Positions 25,077-32,738 of a DNA stretch of 64,000 nucleotides are shown piece by piece. Numbering within the stretch: position 1 is the stretch's first letter; each line of letters opens with the position of its first letter. A model generated the notes under the pieces. It was not told the DNA's origin. It saw only the letters and a program-made list of their open reading frames with translations, and ran no database searches. The translations under genes were made by a program, and so were the position numbers. The DNA comes from Microbacterium sp. No. 7 (GTDB taxonomy: Bacteria; Actinomycetota; Actinomycetes; Actinomycetales; Microbacteriaceae), in the NCBI RefSeq assembly GCF_001314225.1, contig NZ_CP012697.1, forward strand, positions 2,666,001-2,730,000, given 5' to 3'.

Positions 25077-26321
25077 ATGCCTACAGCGCCGAAGGTCCTC
25101 GGAATCGTCCTCGCCGGCGGTGAGGGAAAGCGACTCATGCCCCTTACTGTCGACCGTGCCAAGCCTGCCGTCCCGTTCGGCGGGCAGTACCGATTGATCG
25201 ACTTCGCGATCTCCAATCTCATCAACTCGGGGTTGCGCCAGATCGTGGTGCTGACGCAGTACAAGTCGCACAGCCTGGACCGGCACATCTCGCAGACCTG
25301 GCGCATGTCGGCGCTCCTGAACTCCTACGTCGCCTCGGTGCCGGCGCAGCAGCGCCTGGGCAAGCGCTGGTTCGCCGGCTCCGCCGACGCGATCCTGCAG
25401 AGCCTCAACCTCATCAACGATGAGAAGCCCGACATCGTGATCGTGATCGGCGCCGACCACGTGTACCGCATGGACTTCCGGCAGATGCTCGACGCGCACA
25501 TCGAGTCGGGCGCGAAGGCGACGGTGGCCGGCATCCGCCAGCCGATCTCGCTCGCGAACCAGTTCGGCGTGATCGACATCGATCCCACCGACCCGACGCG
25601 CATCCGCGAGTTCCTGGAGAAGCCGCAGAGCCCGGTGGGCCTGCCCGACAGCCCCGACGAGGTGCTCGCCTCGATGGGCAACTACATCTTCGACGCGCAG
25701 GCCCTCATCGACGCCGTCGTCGAGGACGGCGACCTGCCCGGCTCGAACCACGACATGGGCGGCGACATCATCCCCTACTTCGTGAGCAAGGGGGATGCCG
25801 CGGTCTACGACTTCAAGGCGAACGACGTGCCCGGCTCGACGGATCGCGATCGCGACTACTGGCGCGACGTGGGAACGATCGACTCGTTCTTCGACGCGCA
25901 CATGGACCTCATCTCCACGCTGCCCGTGTTCAACCTCTACAACACCGACTGGCCGATCCACTCGCAGGCGATCAACTCGCCGCCCGCGAAGTTCGTGCGC
26001 GACGGCGTGGGACGCATGGGCAACGCGATCGACTCGATCGTCTCGCTCGGGTCGGTGCTCTCGGGCACGCACCTCGAGCGCAGCGTCGTCGGCCCGTGGA
26101 GCCTGTCGGGCGGCGGCTCCACGATCACCGACTCCGTGCTGTTCGACGGCGTCACCATCGGCCCCGGTGCCCGGGTGCACCACGCGATCCTCGACAAGAA
26201 CGTCGTGCTCGACGCGGGCGCGACCGTCGGCGTCGACCGCGAGCGCGACCTCGCGCGGGGCTTCACGGTCACCGACAGCGGCATCACGGTCGTCGGCAAG
26301 GGCATCCGCGTCACGGGCTGA
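25077..26321 (+). CDS. glgC: Glucose-1-phosphate adenylyltransferase
   Basis: 414 residues. Nucleotidyltransferase motif [24 protein letters not shown], the sugar-phosphate site with YRMD, and a C-terminal left-handed beta-helix ([17 protein letters not shown]) with the allosteric region. It makes ADP-glucose for glycogen synthesis, feeding the divergent glgA. TAGTCT (25065-25070) lies 6 nt before the ATG, consistent with a leaderless mRNA. Confidence 0.96.
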   Translation: MPTAPKVLGIVLAGGEGKRLMPLTVDRAKPAVPFGGQYRLIDFAISNLINSGLRQIVVLTQYKSHSLDRHISQTWRMSALLNSYVASVPAQQRLGKRWFAGSADAILQSLNLINDEKPDIVIVIGADHVYRMDFRQMLDAHIESGAKATVAGIRQPISLANQFGVIDIDPTDPTRIREFLEKPQSPVGLPDSPDEVLASMGNYIFDAQALIDAVVEDGDLPGSNHDMGGDIIPYFVSKGDAAVYDFKANDVPGSTDRDRDYWRDVGTIDSFFDAHMDLISTLPVFNLYNTDWPIHSQAINSPPAKFVRDGVGRMGNAIDSIVSLGSVLSGTHLERSVVGPWSLSGGGSTITDSVLFDGVTIGPGARVHHAILDKNVVLDAGATVGVDRERDLARGFTVTDSGITVVGKGIRVTG

Positions 26322-26372
26322 CGCGACGGGCACGAGAGCGTCGGGCGTTCCGCCACCCGGTACGGTGGTGGG

Positions 26373-27008
26373 GTGCCCGACGCTCGTCTTCTCGTCGTCT
26401 TCGACGCCGACTCCACTCTCATCCGCAACGAGGTCATCGAGCTGATCGCCGACGAGGCCGGCCGCGGTGCCGAGGTCGCCGCGGCGACCGAGGCGGCGAT
26501 GCGCGGCGAGGTCGACTTCGCGACGAGCCTGCGCTCGCGCGTCGAGGCGCTGCGCGGGGTTCCCGTCGAGGCCTTCGCCCGCGTGCTCGCGCGCATCGAG
26601 CCGACGCCCGGCGTGCGCGAGCTGATCGCCGAGATCCATGCGCGCGGCGGCGTCGCGGCGGTCGTGTCGGGCGGGTTCCACGAGATCCTCGACACCGTCG
26701 CCCCCGCGCTCGGGGTCGACCTGTGGCGCGCGAACCGGCTGGAGGTCTCGGAGGGCGTGCTCACGGGACGCGTCGACGGCGAGATCGTGGACGCCGAGGG
26801 CAAGGCCGCCGCGCTCCGCGAGTGGGCGGCCGCCGCCGGCGTTCCGCTCTCGCGCACCTACGCGATCGGCGACGGCGCCAACGACCTGCGCATGATGGAT
26901 GCCGCGGGGCTCGGCATCGCATTCAACGCGAAGCCCGCCGTGCGCGCGCAGGCCGACCTGGTGATCGCCGACGTCGACCTGCGCGAGGTCGTCCCGCTGC
27001 TGCCCTGA
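26373..27008 (+). CDS. serB: Phosphoserine phosphatase
   Basis: 211 residues, HAD superfamily. Motif I FDADSTLI (nucleophile Asp), motif II VVSGGFHEI, the motif III Lys in AEGKAAAL, and motif IV GDGANDLRMM. It removes phosphate from O-phosphoserine in the last step of serine synthesis. The N-terminal ACT-like domain of longer SerB proteins is absent. It starts at GTG 26373, with TACGGT (26361-26366) 6 nt upstream, indicating a leaderless message. Confidence 0.9.
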   Translation: MPDARLLVVFDADSTLIRNEVIELIADEAGRGAEVAAATEAAMRGEVDFATSLRSRVEALRGVPVEAFARVLARIEPTPGVRELIAEIHARGGVAAVVSGGFHEILDTVAPALGVDLWRANRLEVSEGVLTGRVDGEIVDAEGKAAALREWAAAAGVPLSRTYAIGDGANDLRMMDAAGLGIAFNAKPAVRAQADLVIADVDLREVVPLLP

Positions 27009-27016
27009 CGGATGCT

Positions 27017-27044
27017 CCCGCGGGCCGCCGTATGCGCCCGCGGG
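27017..27044. terminator. Bidirectional terminator serB/fabG
   Basis: 9-bp inverted repeat CCCGCGGGC / GCCCGCGGG separated by 10 nt, filling the 37-bp gap between two convergent genes. Confidence 0.7.
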
Positions 27045-27045
27045 C

Positions 27046-27756
27046 TCAGTGCCCCATGCCGAGGCCGCCGTCGACGGGGATGACGGCGCCCGAGATGTAG
27101 GCCGCGTCGTCGGAGGCGAGCCACGTCACGACGCCGGCGACCTCGTCGGCGCTCGCGAACCGGCCCGCCGGGATGTTGCGCTTGTACTCGGCCTGCGTCT
27201 CGTCGGGCAGGGCCGCGGTCATGTCGGTCTCGATGAACCCCGGCGCCACGACGTTCGCCGTGATGCCGCGGCCGCCGAGCTCGCGCGTGAGCGACCGCGC
27301 GAAGCCCACGAGCGCGCTCTTCGACGACGAGTAGTTGATCTGGCCGGCCGAGCCGTACAGGCCCACGACGCTGGAGATGAGGATGACGCGTCCCCACTTG
27401 GCGCGCAGCAGCCCCTTGGCGGCGCGCTTGACGACGCGGAACGTGCCGCCGAGGTTCGTGGCGACGACCGAGTCGAAGTCGTCCTCGGTCATGCGCAGCA
27501 GCAGGGTGTCCTTCGTGATGCCCGCGTTGGCCACCACGACCTCGACGGGTCCGAGCTCGCGCTCGACCTCGGCGAAGGCGGCGTCGATCGACGCGGCATC
27601 CGTCACGTCGGCGCGCACCGTGAGAGTGCCCTCGGGGCCCTCGCCGCTGCGCGCCGTGACGGCCACGCGGTAGCCCTCACGCACGAATCGCTCGGCGATG
27701 GCGCGGCCGATGCCGCGGTTTCCGCCGGTGACAAGGACGACGCGATCAGAGGACAT
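27046..27756 (-). CDS. fabG: 3-oxoacyl-ACP reductase
   Basis: 236 residues, a classical SDR. TGGNRGIGRA binds NADPH, NAG is in VVANAGIT, the catalytic set is Ser (LISSVVG), YSSSK, and NVVAPGFIETDMT is typical of FabG. It reduces 3-oxoacyl-ACP in type II fatty acid synthesis. A GGGAG ribosome site precedes ATG 27756 and TACGCT further upstream may be the -10. It stands alone, without other fab genes beside it. Confidence 0.88.
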   Translation of the reverse strand: MSSDRVVLVTGGNRGIGRAIAERFVREGYRVAVTARSGEGPEGTLTVRADVTDAASIDAAFAEVERELGPVEVVVANAGITKDTLLLRMTEDDFDSVVATNLGGTFRVVKRAAKGLLRAKWGRVILISSVVGLYGSAGQINYSSSKSALVGFARSLTRELGGRGITANVVAPGFIETDMTAALPDETQAEYKRNIPAGRFASADEVAGVVTWLASDDAAYISGAVIPVDGGLGMGH

Positions 27757-27871
27757 GCAGGCTCCCGGGAGACGTGGACGAATCGCCTCTCAGCGTAGCC
27801 TCGGCGTACCGAGACCTCCACGCGAAGCAGCCGGGGGTAGGCTTAGACGCGTCGCGAACCCAGGAGATGTC

Positions 27872-28561
27872 ATGAGCGATCCCACGTCCCCCGACAGCAC
27901 GAACGATCTCCCCGCACAGGGTGAGCAGGCTCTTCCCGAGCCCGCCGACGAGGTGACGCCGGACCCGGGCGTCGCCGGCGACGAGACCGCCGCGCCGCAG
28001 GCCTCCGGCTACACGCCTCCGCCCGCGTACACGCCCCCGCCGGCCTACACGCCGGCCGCGGCGTACACGCCTCCGCCCGCCTACACCCCGCCCCCGGCCT
28101 ACACGCCGCCGAGCTACGCCGCCGCGGAGCCCGCCGCCGAGGCACCGGCGCCCCCGGCGTACACGCCGGCCGCGGAGGCCGCCGCCCCCGGCTATCCGGC
28201 CGCGCCCGCGCAGCCGACGGGACCCTATGCCGCGCCCGCCGCCTCGTACGCGCAGCCCTCCTATCCGGGGTCCGGCACGCCGTACGGCGCCTATGCGGCG
28301 CCCGTCGCGACGAACACGCTCGCGATCATCGCCCTCATCGGCGGCATCGCGGGCCTCACGATCCTGCCCTTCATCGGGTCGATCGTGGGCGTCATCACGG
28401 GCCACATGTCGCTGAACCAGCTCAAGCGCACGAACGAGGGCGGCCGCGGCCTGGCCCTGACGGGCGTCATCACCGGCTGGGTGGGCATCGGCATCTACGG
28501 CCTCGTGTTCGTCTTCCTCATCTTCCTGTGGATCGGCATCGCCGCCTCGTCGTCGTTCTGA
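27872..28561 (+). CDS. DUF4190-type membrane protein with YTPPPA repeats
   Basis: 229 residues from ATG 27872 (AGGAG upstream). The N-terminal ~150 residues are a low-complexity cytoplasmic tail with five to six copies of a YTPPPA-like hexapeptide, encoded by an 18-bp tandem repeat. Two transmembrane helices follow (LAIIALIGGIAGLTILPFIGSIVG and the C-terminal GVITGWVGIGIYGLVFVFLIFLW, each given in part). DUF4190 proteins are of unknown function. First of four close genes ending in SURF1. Confidence 0.82.
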   Translation: MSDPTSPDSTNDLPAQGEQALPEPADEVTPDPGVAGDETAAPQASGYTPPPAYTPPPAYTPAAAYTPPPAYTPPPAYTPPSYAAAEPAAEAPAPPAYTPAAEAAAPGYPAAPAQPTGPYAAPAASYAQPSYPGSGTPYGAYAAPVATNTLAIIALIGGIAGLTILPFIGSIVGVITGHMSLNQLKRTNEGGRGLALTGVITGWVGIGIYGLVFVFLIFLWIGIAASSSF

Positions 28562-28574
28562 TCGGCGTCCGTCC

Positions 28575-28928
28575 ATGAGAAACACGCCCGCACCGCAGTC
28601 GGCGACCTCGCTGCCGCGCGCTCCGCGCGACGAGGCGCAGTCGCGCATGACGAAGTACTTCATCATGATGACGGTGCGCGCGTCGTGCTTCGTGCTGATG
28701 GTGGCGGTCACGCCCTACGGCTGGTATACGTTCCTCTTCGCCATCGGGGCGATCGTGCTGCCCTATCTCGCGGTCGTGATCGCGAACGTCGGCAAGAACG
28801 TGCGCGAGACGGCCGCGGTGCCGCCCGAGCGGCAGCTCGCCGCCCCGGCACCGACGGCGGCGGTGCCGGCCGACACCGGGCCGACGGTCATCCAGGTGCA
28901 CGAGAAGCGTCCGCCGAGCGCATCGTGA
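28575..28928 (+). CDS. DUF3099 family membrane protein
   Basis: 117 residues. The hallmark RMTKYFIMMTVRASCFVL and two helices (about 30-47 and 52-72) match the actinobacterial DUF3099 family; the C-terminal 45 residues are a Pro/Ala-rich tail. Function unknown. It is 13 bp behind the DUF4190 gene and shares a GTGA overlap with the next gene, so the four genes appear co-transcribed. Confidence 0.82.
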   Translation: MRNTPAPQSATSLPRAPRDEAQSRMTKYFIMMTVRASCFVLMVAVTPYGWYTFLFAIGAIVLPYLAVVIANVGKNVRETAAVPPERQLAAPAPTAAVPADTGPTVIQVHEKRPPSAS

Positions 28929-29128
28929 CCGACCGCGTCTGCTCGCGTGCGGGATGCCGGGCGGAGGCCGTCTGGCAGGTGGTGTGGCGCAACCCCCGCA
29001 TCCACGCGGCCGACCGCCGCAAGATCTGGGCCGCGTGCGAGGAGCACGTGGGCTATCTGCGCGACTACCTGGCGACCCGCGGCTTCCCCGTCGAGGTCGT
29101 CGCGTTCGACGGCGAGGCCGCGCGATGA
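28925..29128 (+). CDS. Small cysteine-containing protein before SURF1
   Basis: 67 residues, not recognised. It starts at GTG 28925 overlapping the DUF3099 stop (GTGA) and ends overlapping the SURF1 start (ATGA). Four potential metal ligands are arranged CSRAGC near the N-terminus and CEEH at about residue 38, which could form one zinc site. Charged and soluble. Tight coupling to SURF1 suggests a part in membrane or cytochrome-oxidase assembly, an inference from position only. Confidence 0.75.
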   Translation: MTDRVCSRAGCRAEAVWQVVWRNPRIHAADRRKIWAACEEHVGYLRDYLATRGFPVEVVAFDGEAAR

Positions 29129-29970
29129 ACCGGCAGACCGTGCTGCGCTGGAGCGGCTACGTCGCCTTCGCGATCGTCTTCGCGATCGCGTGCGGCTTCC
29201 TGTCGCACTGGCAGTTCGAGCGCGGCGCGGAGCGCGACGCGCAGCTCGAGCTCATCGCCGCGAACTACGACGCCGAGCCGGTGCCGCTCGACCGGCTGAT
29301 CCCCGCGGGCGGCGTGTTCGACGGCGCCGACCAGTGGCATCCCGTCGTCGTCACGGGCGAGTACCTCACCGAGCACCAGCTGCTCGCGCGCAACCGGCCG
29401 CGCGGCGGGACGAGCGCCTTCGAGGTGCTCGTGCCGTTCCGCACCGACGACGGGCGCGTCTTCATCGTGAACCGCGGCTGGGTGCCGCCGGGCGCCGACC
29501 AGCCCGAGCCCGACAGCGTGCCGGCCGCGCCGGAGGGACCCGTGACCGTCGTCGCGCGGCTCATGCCCGACGAGCCCGCGCCGCGCTCGGGACGCACCGC
29601 TCCCCCCGGCCAGGTGCCGACCGTCACGACGGACATCATCGCCGAGACGCTCCCGGGCGAGAGGGTCGTCGACGGCGTCTACGGCATCATGGTGAGCGAG
29701 ACGCCTGCCCCCTCGGCGCGCCCCTCCGAGCTCCCGTCGCCGTCGGAGGACCCGGGTCCGCACCTGTCGTACGCGATCCAGTGGATCCTCTTCGCGATCA
29801 TGGGCTTCGCGTTCATCTGGTACATGATCCGCACCGAGCTCAAGCACCGCCGCGAGGACGCCGAGGACGCGGCGGCCCGCGCCTCAGGCGCTCCGGCGCC
29901 TCCGCCCCGCCCGAAGCGCCGTCGCGATCGCGACGCCGAAGAAGAAGACGCCCTCGTCGACGCCCGATGA
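29125..29970 (+). CDS. SURF1 family cytochrome oxidase biogenesis protein
   Basis: 281 residues with an N-terminal helix (about 10-27), the conserved FLSHWQFER, the extracytoplasmic domain with VVVTGEYL, LVPFRTDDGRVFIVNRGWVPPG, and a second helix after HLSYAIQWILFAIMGFAFIW. SURF1 proteins help insert heme a into cytochrome c oxidase. A long basic/acidic C-terminal tail (KRRRDRDAEEEDALVD) follows. ctaA and ctaB, which make heme A, lie near 54-59 kb. Confidence 0.9.
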   Translation: MNRQTVLRWSGYVAFAIVFAIACGFLSHWQFERGAERDAQLELIAANYDAEPVPLDRLIPAGGVFDGADQWHPVVVTGEYLTEHQLLARNRPRGGTSAFEVLVPFRTDDGRVFIVNRGWVPPGADQPEPDSVPAAPEGPVTVVARLMPDEPAPRSGRTAPPGQVPTVTTDIIAETLPGERVVDGVYGIMVSETPAPSARPSELPSPSEDPGPHLSYAIQWILFAIMGFAFIWYMIRTELKHRREDAEDAAARASGAPAPPPRPKRRRDRDAEEEDALVDAR

Positions 29971-29977
29971 CCAACGC

Positions 29978-30042
29978 CGGTTCGACCGCGGCATCCTGCG
30001 GGTTCCACGGGTCTTCTCCCGCACATTGCCGCGGTTGAACCG
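29978..30042. terminator. Long two-stem hairpin between SURF1 and ABC-F
   Basis: Outer 16-bp arms (29978-29993 / 30027-30042, one mismatch), a 3x3 internal loop, then inner 6-bp arms TGCGGG (29997-30002) / CCCGCA (30018-30023). It lies between convergent genes. The arms are themselves near-palindromes (CGGTTCGACCG, CGGTTGAACCG). Confidence 0.8.
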
Positions 30043-30066
30043 CGGACGGCGTTACGCCGGACCGCG

Positions 30067-31665
30067 TCACGCCAAAGTGATCAGGTCGACGTAGTCACGG
30101 CCCCAGATGTCCTCGACGCCGTCGGGCAGGATGAGCACGCGCTCGGGGTTCAGCGCCTGCACGGCGCCCTCGTCGTGCGAGACGAGCACGACGGCGCCCT
30201 CGTAGTGCGCGAGCGCGCCGAGGATCTCCTCGCGGCTCGCGGGGTCGAGGTTGTTCGTGGGCTCGTCGAGCAGCAGCACGTTGGCCGACGAGACGACGAG
30301 CGTCGCCAGCGACAGGCGCGTCTTCTCGCCGCCTGAGAGCACCCCGGCGGGCTTGAGCACGTCGTCGCCCGTGAACAGGAACGAGCCCAGCACCTTGCGC
30401 GCCTCGACTTGCGTGATGTCGGGGGCGGCCGACATCATGTTGTCGAGCACCGAGCGGCTCACGTCGAGGTTCTCGTGCTCCTGCGCGTAGTAGCCGATCT
30501 TCAGTCCGTGGCCCGGCTCGATGCCCCCCGTGTCGGGCGCGTCGACGCCCGCGAGGATGCGCAGCAGCGTCGTCTTTCCGGCGCCGTTGAGGCCGAGCAC
30601 GACGACCTTCGAGCCGCGGTCGATCGCGAGGTCGACGTCGGTGAAGATCTCCAGAGAGCCGTACGACTTCGACAGGTTCTTCGCCATGAGCGGCGTCTTG
30701 CCGCACGGCGCGGGCTTGGGGAAGCGCAGCTTGGCGACGCGGTCCTCCTGCCGCACCTCTTCGAGGCCGGAGAGCATCTTCTCGGCGCGGGCGACCATCT
30801 GGTGCGCCGCGGCGGCCTTGCTCGCCTTCGCGCCGAACCGTGCGGCCTGGAGCTGCAGCGCCGTGGCCTTCTTCTCGATGTTGGCGCGCTCCTTCTTGCG
30901 GCGCTCCTCATCGGCCACCCGCTGACGCAGGTAGTTCTTCCAGTTCATGTTGTAGATGTCGATGACCTGGCGCATCGCGTCGAGGTAGAAGACGCGGTTG
31001 ACGGTCTCTCCGACGAGCTCGACGTCGTGGCTGATGACGATGAGGCCGCCCTTGTAGCCCTTCAGGAACTCTCGCAGCCACACGACGCTGTCGGCGTCCA
31101 GGTGGTTCGTGGGCTCGTCGAGGATCATCGTGCCGGCATCCGAGAACAGGATGCGGGCGAGCTCGATGCGGCGGCGCTGACCGCCGGAGAGCGTCTTGAG
31201 CGGCTGATCGAGGATGCGGTCGGGCAGCGAGAGGTTGTGCGCGATGGAGGCCGCCTCGGCCTCGGCGGCGTATCCGCCCAGCGCCTCGAACCGCTCGGTG
31301 AGGTTCGCGTAGCGGCGCATCGCCTTCGCAGCAGCCGCGGCGTCGTCGGATGCCATGAGCTCCGACGCCTCACGCATGCCGATCGCGAGGGTGCCCAGTC
31401 CACGGGCGTCGAGGATGCGCGTGCGCGCGAGCATCTCGGGGTCGCCCGAGCGCGGGTCCTGCGGCAGGTAGCCGAGCTCGCCGGAGCGGTCGACGCGCCC
31501 CTCGGCGGGCAGCAGGTCGCCCGCGAGCACCTTGGTGAGGGTCGTCTTGCCCGCGCCGTTGCGCCCGACCAGGCCGATCTTGTCGCCGTCGGAGACGCGG
31601 AACGACACCTCCGACATGAGGGTGCGCGCGCCCACGCGGATCTCGAGGTCGTGCACGGCGAGCAC
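30067..31665 (-). CDS. ABC-F family ATPase
   Basis: 532 residues from GTG 31665. Two ATPase modules: Walker A GRNGAGKTT and GLNGAGKTT, signatures LSGGQRRRIELA and LSGGEKTRLSLA, Walker B ILDEPTNHLDADS and LLDEPTNNLDPAS. A charged helical linker (ERRKKERANIEKKATALQLQ region) separates them. No membrane domain. ABC-F proteins act at the ribosome on translation; it resembles the housekeeping Uup/EttA-like class and not a known antibiotic-resistance type. TATACT (minus, 31725-31720) gives a leader of about 50 nt. Confidence 0.9.
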   Translation of the reverse strand: MLAVHDLEIRVGARTLMSEVSFRVSDGDKIGLVGRNGAGKTTLTKVLAGDLLPAEGRVDRSGELGYLPQDPRSGDPEMLARTRILDARGLGTLAIGMREASELMASDDAAAAAKAMRRYANLTERFEALGGYAAEAEAASIAHNLSLPDRILDQPLKTLSGGQRRRIELARILFSDAGTMILDEPTNHLDADSVVWLREFLKGYKGGLIVISHDVELVGETVNRVFYLDAMRQVIDIYNMNWKNYLRQRVADEERRKKERANIEKKATALQLQAARFGAKASKAAAAHQMVARAEKMLSGLEEVRQEDRVAKLRFPKPAPCGKTPLMAKNLSKSYGSLEIFTDVDLAIDRGSKVVVLGLNGAGKTTLLRILAGVDAPDTGGIEPGHGLKIGYYAQEHENLDVSRSVLDNMMSAAPDITQVEARKVLGSFLFTGDDVLKPAGVLSGGEKTRLSLATLVVSSANVLLLDEPTNNLDPASREEILGALAHYEGAVVLVSHDEGAVQALNPERVLILPDGVEDIWGRDYVDLITLA

Positions 31666-31762
31666 AGCAGACGTCCGTTCTTCGGTGGCAGGGGGTGGCG
31701 GCCGAATGGCCAGCCTCCCAGTATAGGCCCGGCGCGCGGCGCCGCCGACTGCCGTCCACAAT

Positions 31763-31819
31763 TCAGGAAGAACCGCGGCCGGACCGGCCGCCGCGGGTCG
31801 AGCCGGGCGTTCTTCCTGA
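31763..31819. repeat. Inverted repeat in divergent promoter region
   Basis: TCAGGAAGAAC (31763-31773) and GTTCTTCCTGA (31809-31819) are perfect 11-bp arms, extending to 13 of 14. Between them is a second GC-rich inverted repeat (GCGGCC...GGCCGC). Unlike the terminators here, it is upstream of both flanking genes (ABC-F and MazG-like). Confidence 0.75.
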
Positions 31820-31929
31820 GTTGCGAACGGGCCGGCCGGGCGCCGGAGCGCCGGCGGTGTCGGCGCGGCGCACACGGCGGCCATCTTCCGTCCACCGCAT
31901 CGCCACCGGTGTGCACGATCGTGGCATCC

Positions 31930-32235
31930 ATGAACAGCGTCCCCCTGCAACGCCTCATCGAGGGCGCTTCGAGCGCGTACGCCGCGAGCAACGGCATCCA
32001 GCGCACTGATGAATGGCTCGTGCTCAAACTCAATGAAGAGGTCGGTGAGTTCACGCAGGCATTTCTGGCCCTGTCCGGTCAAGCGCGCGACAAGGGTGAC
32101 ACCGCCACGGAGCGCACGGCACGCTTCCGCGCGGAACTCGCCGACGTCTACGGCCAGGTGCTTCTGCTCGCCGAGCGCTTCGACGTCGACCTCACGGCCG
32201 AGGTGCGCCGCAAGTGGCGCCTCCCCGCGCTCTGA
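31930..32235 (+). CDS. MazG-like nucleotide pyrophosphohydrolase
   Basis: 101 residues, all helical. The metal-binding pattern of the MazG/dUTPase-like fold is visible: LNEEVGEF (EExxE) and, downstream, AELADVYGQVLLL (ExxD). Such small MazG proteins hydrolyse non-canonical NTPs to NMP and pyrophosphate. ATG 31930 is chosen by homology of the N-terminus; no strong ribosome site is present. It is divergent from ABC-F and convergent with the CHY gene across 503 bp of repeats. Confidence 0.85.
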   Translation: MNSVPLQRLIEGASSAYAASNGIQRTDEWLVLKLNEEVGEFTQAFLALSGQARDKGDTATERTARFRAELADVYGQVLLLAERFDVDLTAEVRRKWRLPAL

Positions 32236-32267
32236 CGCCTTCTGCGCACGTCGCGGTCACATCCCAG

Positions 32268-32369
32268 CGAGACGGTGGGTTTCTCGCCGACACGGTGGGC
32301 TTCTCGCCGAGACGGTGGGTTTCTCGCCGAGACGGTGGGCACCTGCTCGGCGAGAAACCCACCATCTCG
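32268..32369. repeat. 20-bp tandem array with inverted copy
   Basis: Four head-to-tail units at 32268, 32288, 32308 and 32328; the first and third are identical (CGAGACGGTGGGTTTCTCGC), the second differs at two bases, the fourth is degenerate in its last third. An inverted unit follows at 32350-32369 with one mismatch to the first. Each unit begins CGAGA and ends TCTCGC, so each is also a small dyad. Confidence 0.9.
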
Positions 32370-32502
32370 GCAGGGCGGCCGCTCCGTGGGGGCGGGCAGA
32401 GCGACCGGCGGCGGCGGTCTGAGTGTCGTCGCGATCCGCAGCACGACAGCCGCGAGGGCTCGCTCCCGACACGACGATCATGCCCTCCGCTCTCTCACCA
32501 CC

Positions 32503-32691
32503 CGACGGTGCCACTTGTCTCCGCGAGGGTGCCAGTTGTCTCCGCGACGGTGCCACTTGTCCCCGCGAGGGTGCCAGTTGCGCCCGAGAAAGTACCGGGC
32601 ACCCCGGCGAGAACAAGGAGCACCCTCGCGGAGACAAGTAGCACCCCCGCGAGAACAGGTGGCACCCCCGCAAGGATAGGTGGCACCCTCG
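32503..32691. repeat. 21-bp array: 4 forward, hinge, 4 inverted
   Basis: Forward units start at 32503, 32524, 32545 and 32566, a degenerate hinge unit at 32587, and inverted units at 32608, 32629, 32650 and 32671, all exactly 21 bp apart. The core is GGTGCCACTTGTCTCC. Forward units 1 and 3 share C at positions 4 and 12, units 2 and 4 share G at both, implying duplication of a 42-bp dimer. It lies between convergent genes. Confidence 0.92.
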
Positions 32692-32738
32692 CGGGGGGGG
32701 GATGAGGGGCGCCGTCGGGGTTACCGGGCGCGCGGCGG

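Larger units (their letters stand above)
32236..32738. other. 503-bp gene-free region with two repeat arrays
   Basis: No credible gene. It holds a 20-bp-period array (32268-32369), about 130 bp with nothing recognisable, and a 21-bp-period array (32503-32691) followed by a run of nine Gs (32693-32701). Reading frames open across the second array on both strands are a by-product of its 21-bp period (multiple of 3, no stop in the unit). Confidence 0.8.

Noticed and set aside
30067..31665. Antibiotic-resistance ABC-F
   Set aside because: The linker and end motifs look like the housekeeping class, and there is no leader peptide or attenuator typical of inducible resistance genes.
32268..32691. 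CRISPR-like array
   Set aside because: Units are head to tail without spacers, the second half is inverted, and no cas gene is near.
32495..32705. Heptapeptide-repeat proteins read on both strands across the 21-bp array
   Set aside because: A 21-bp period without stops keeps frames open on both strands automatically; there is no ribosome site, and both flanking genes end outside it.
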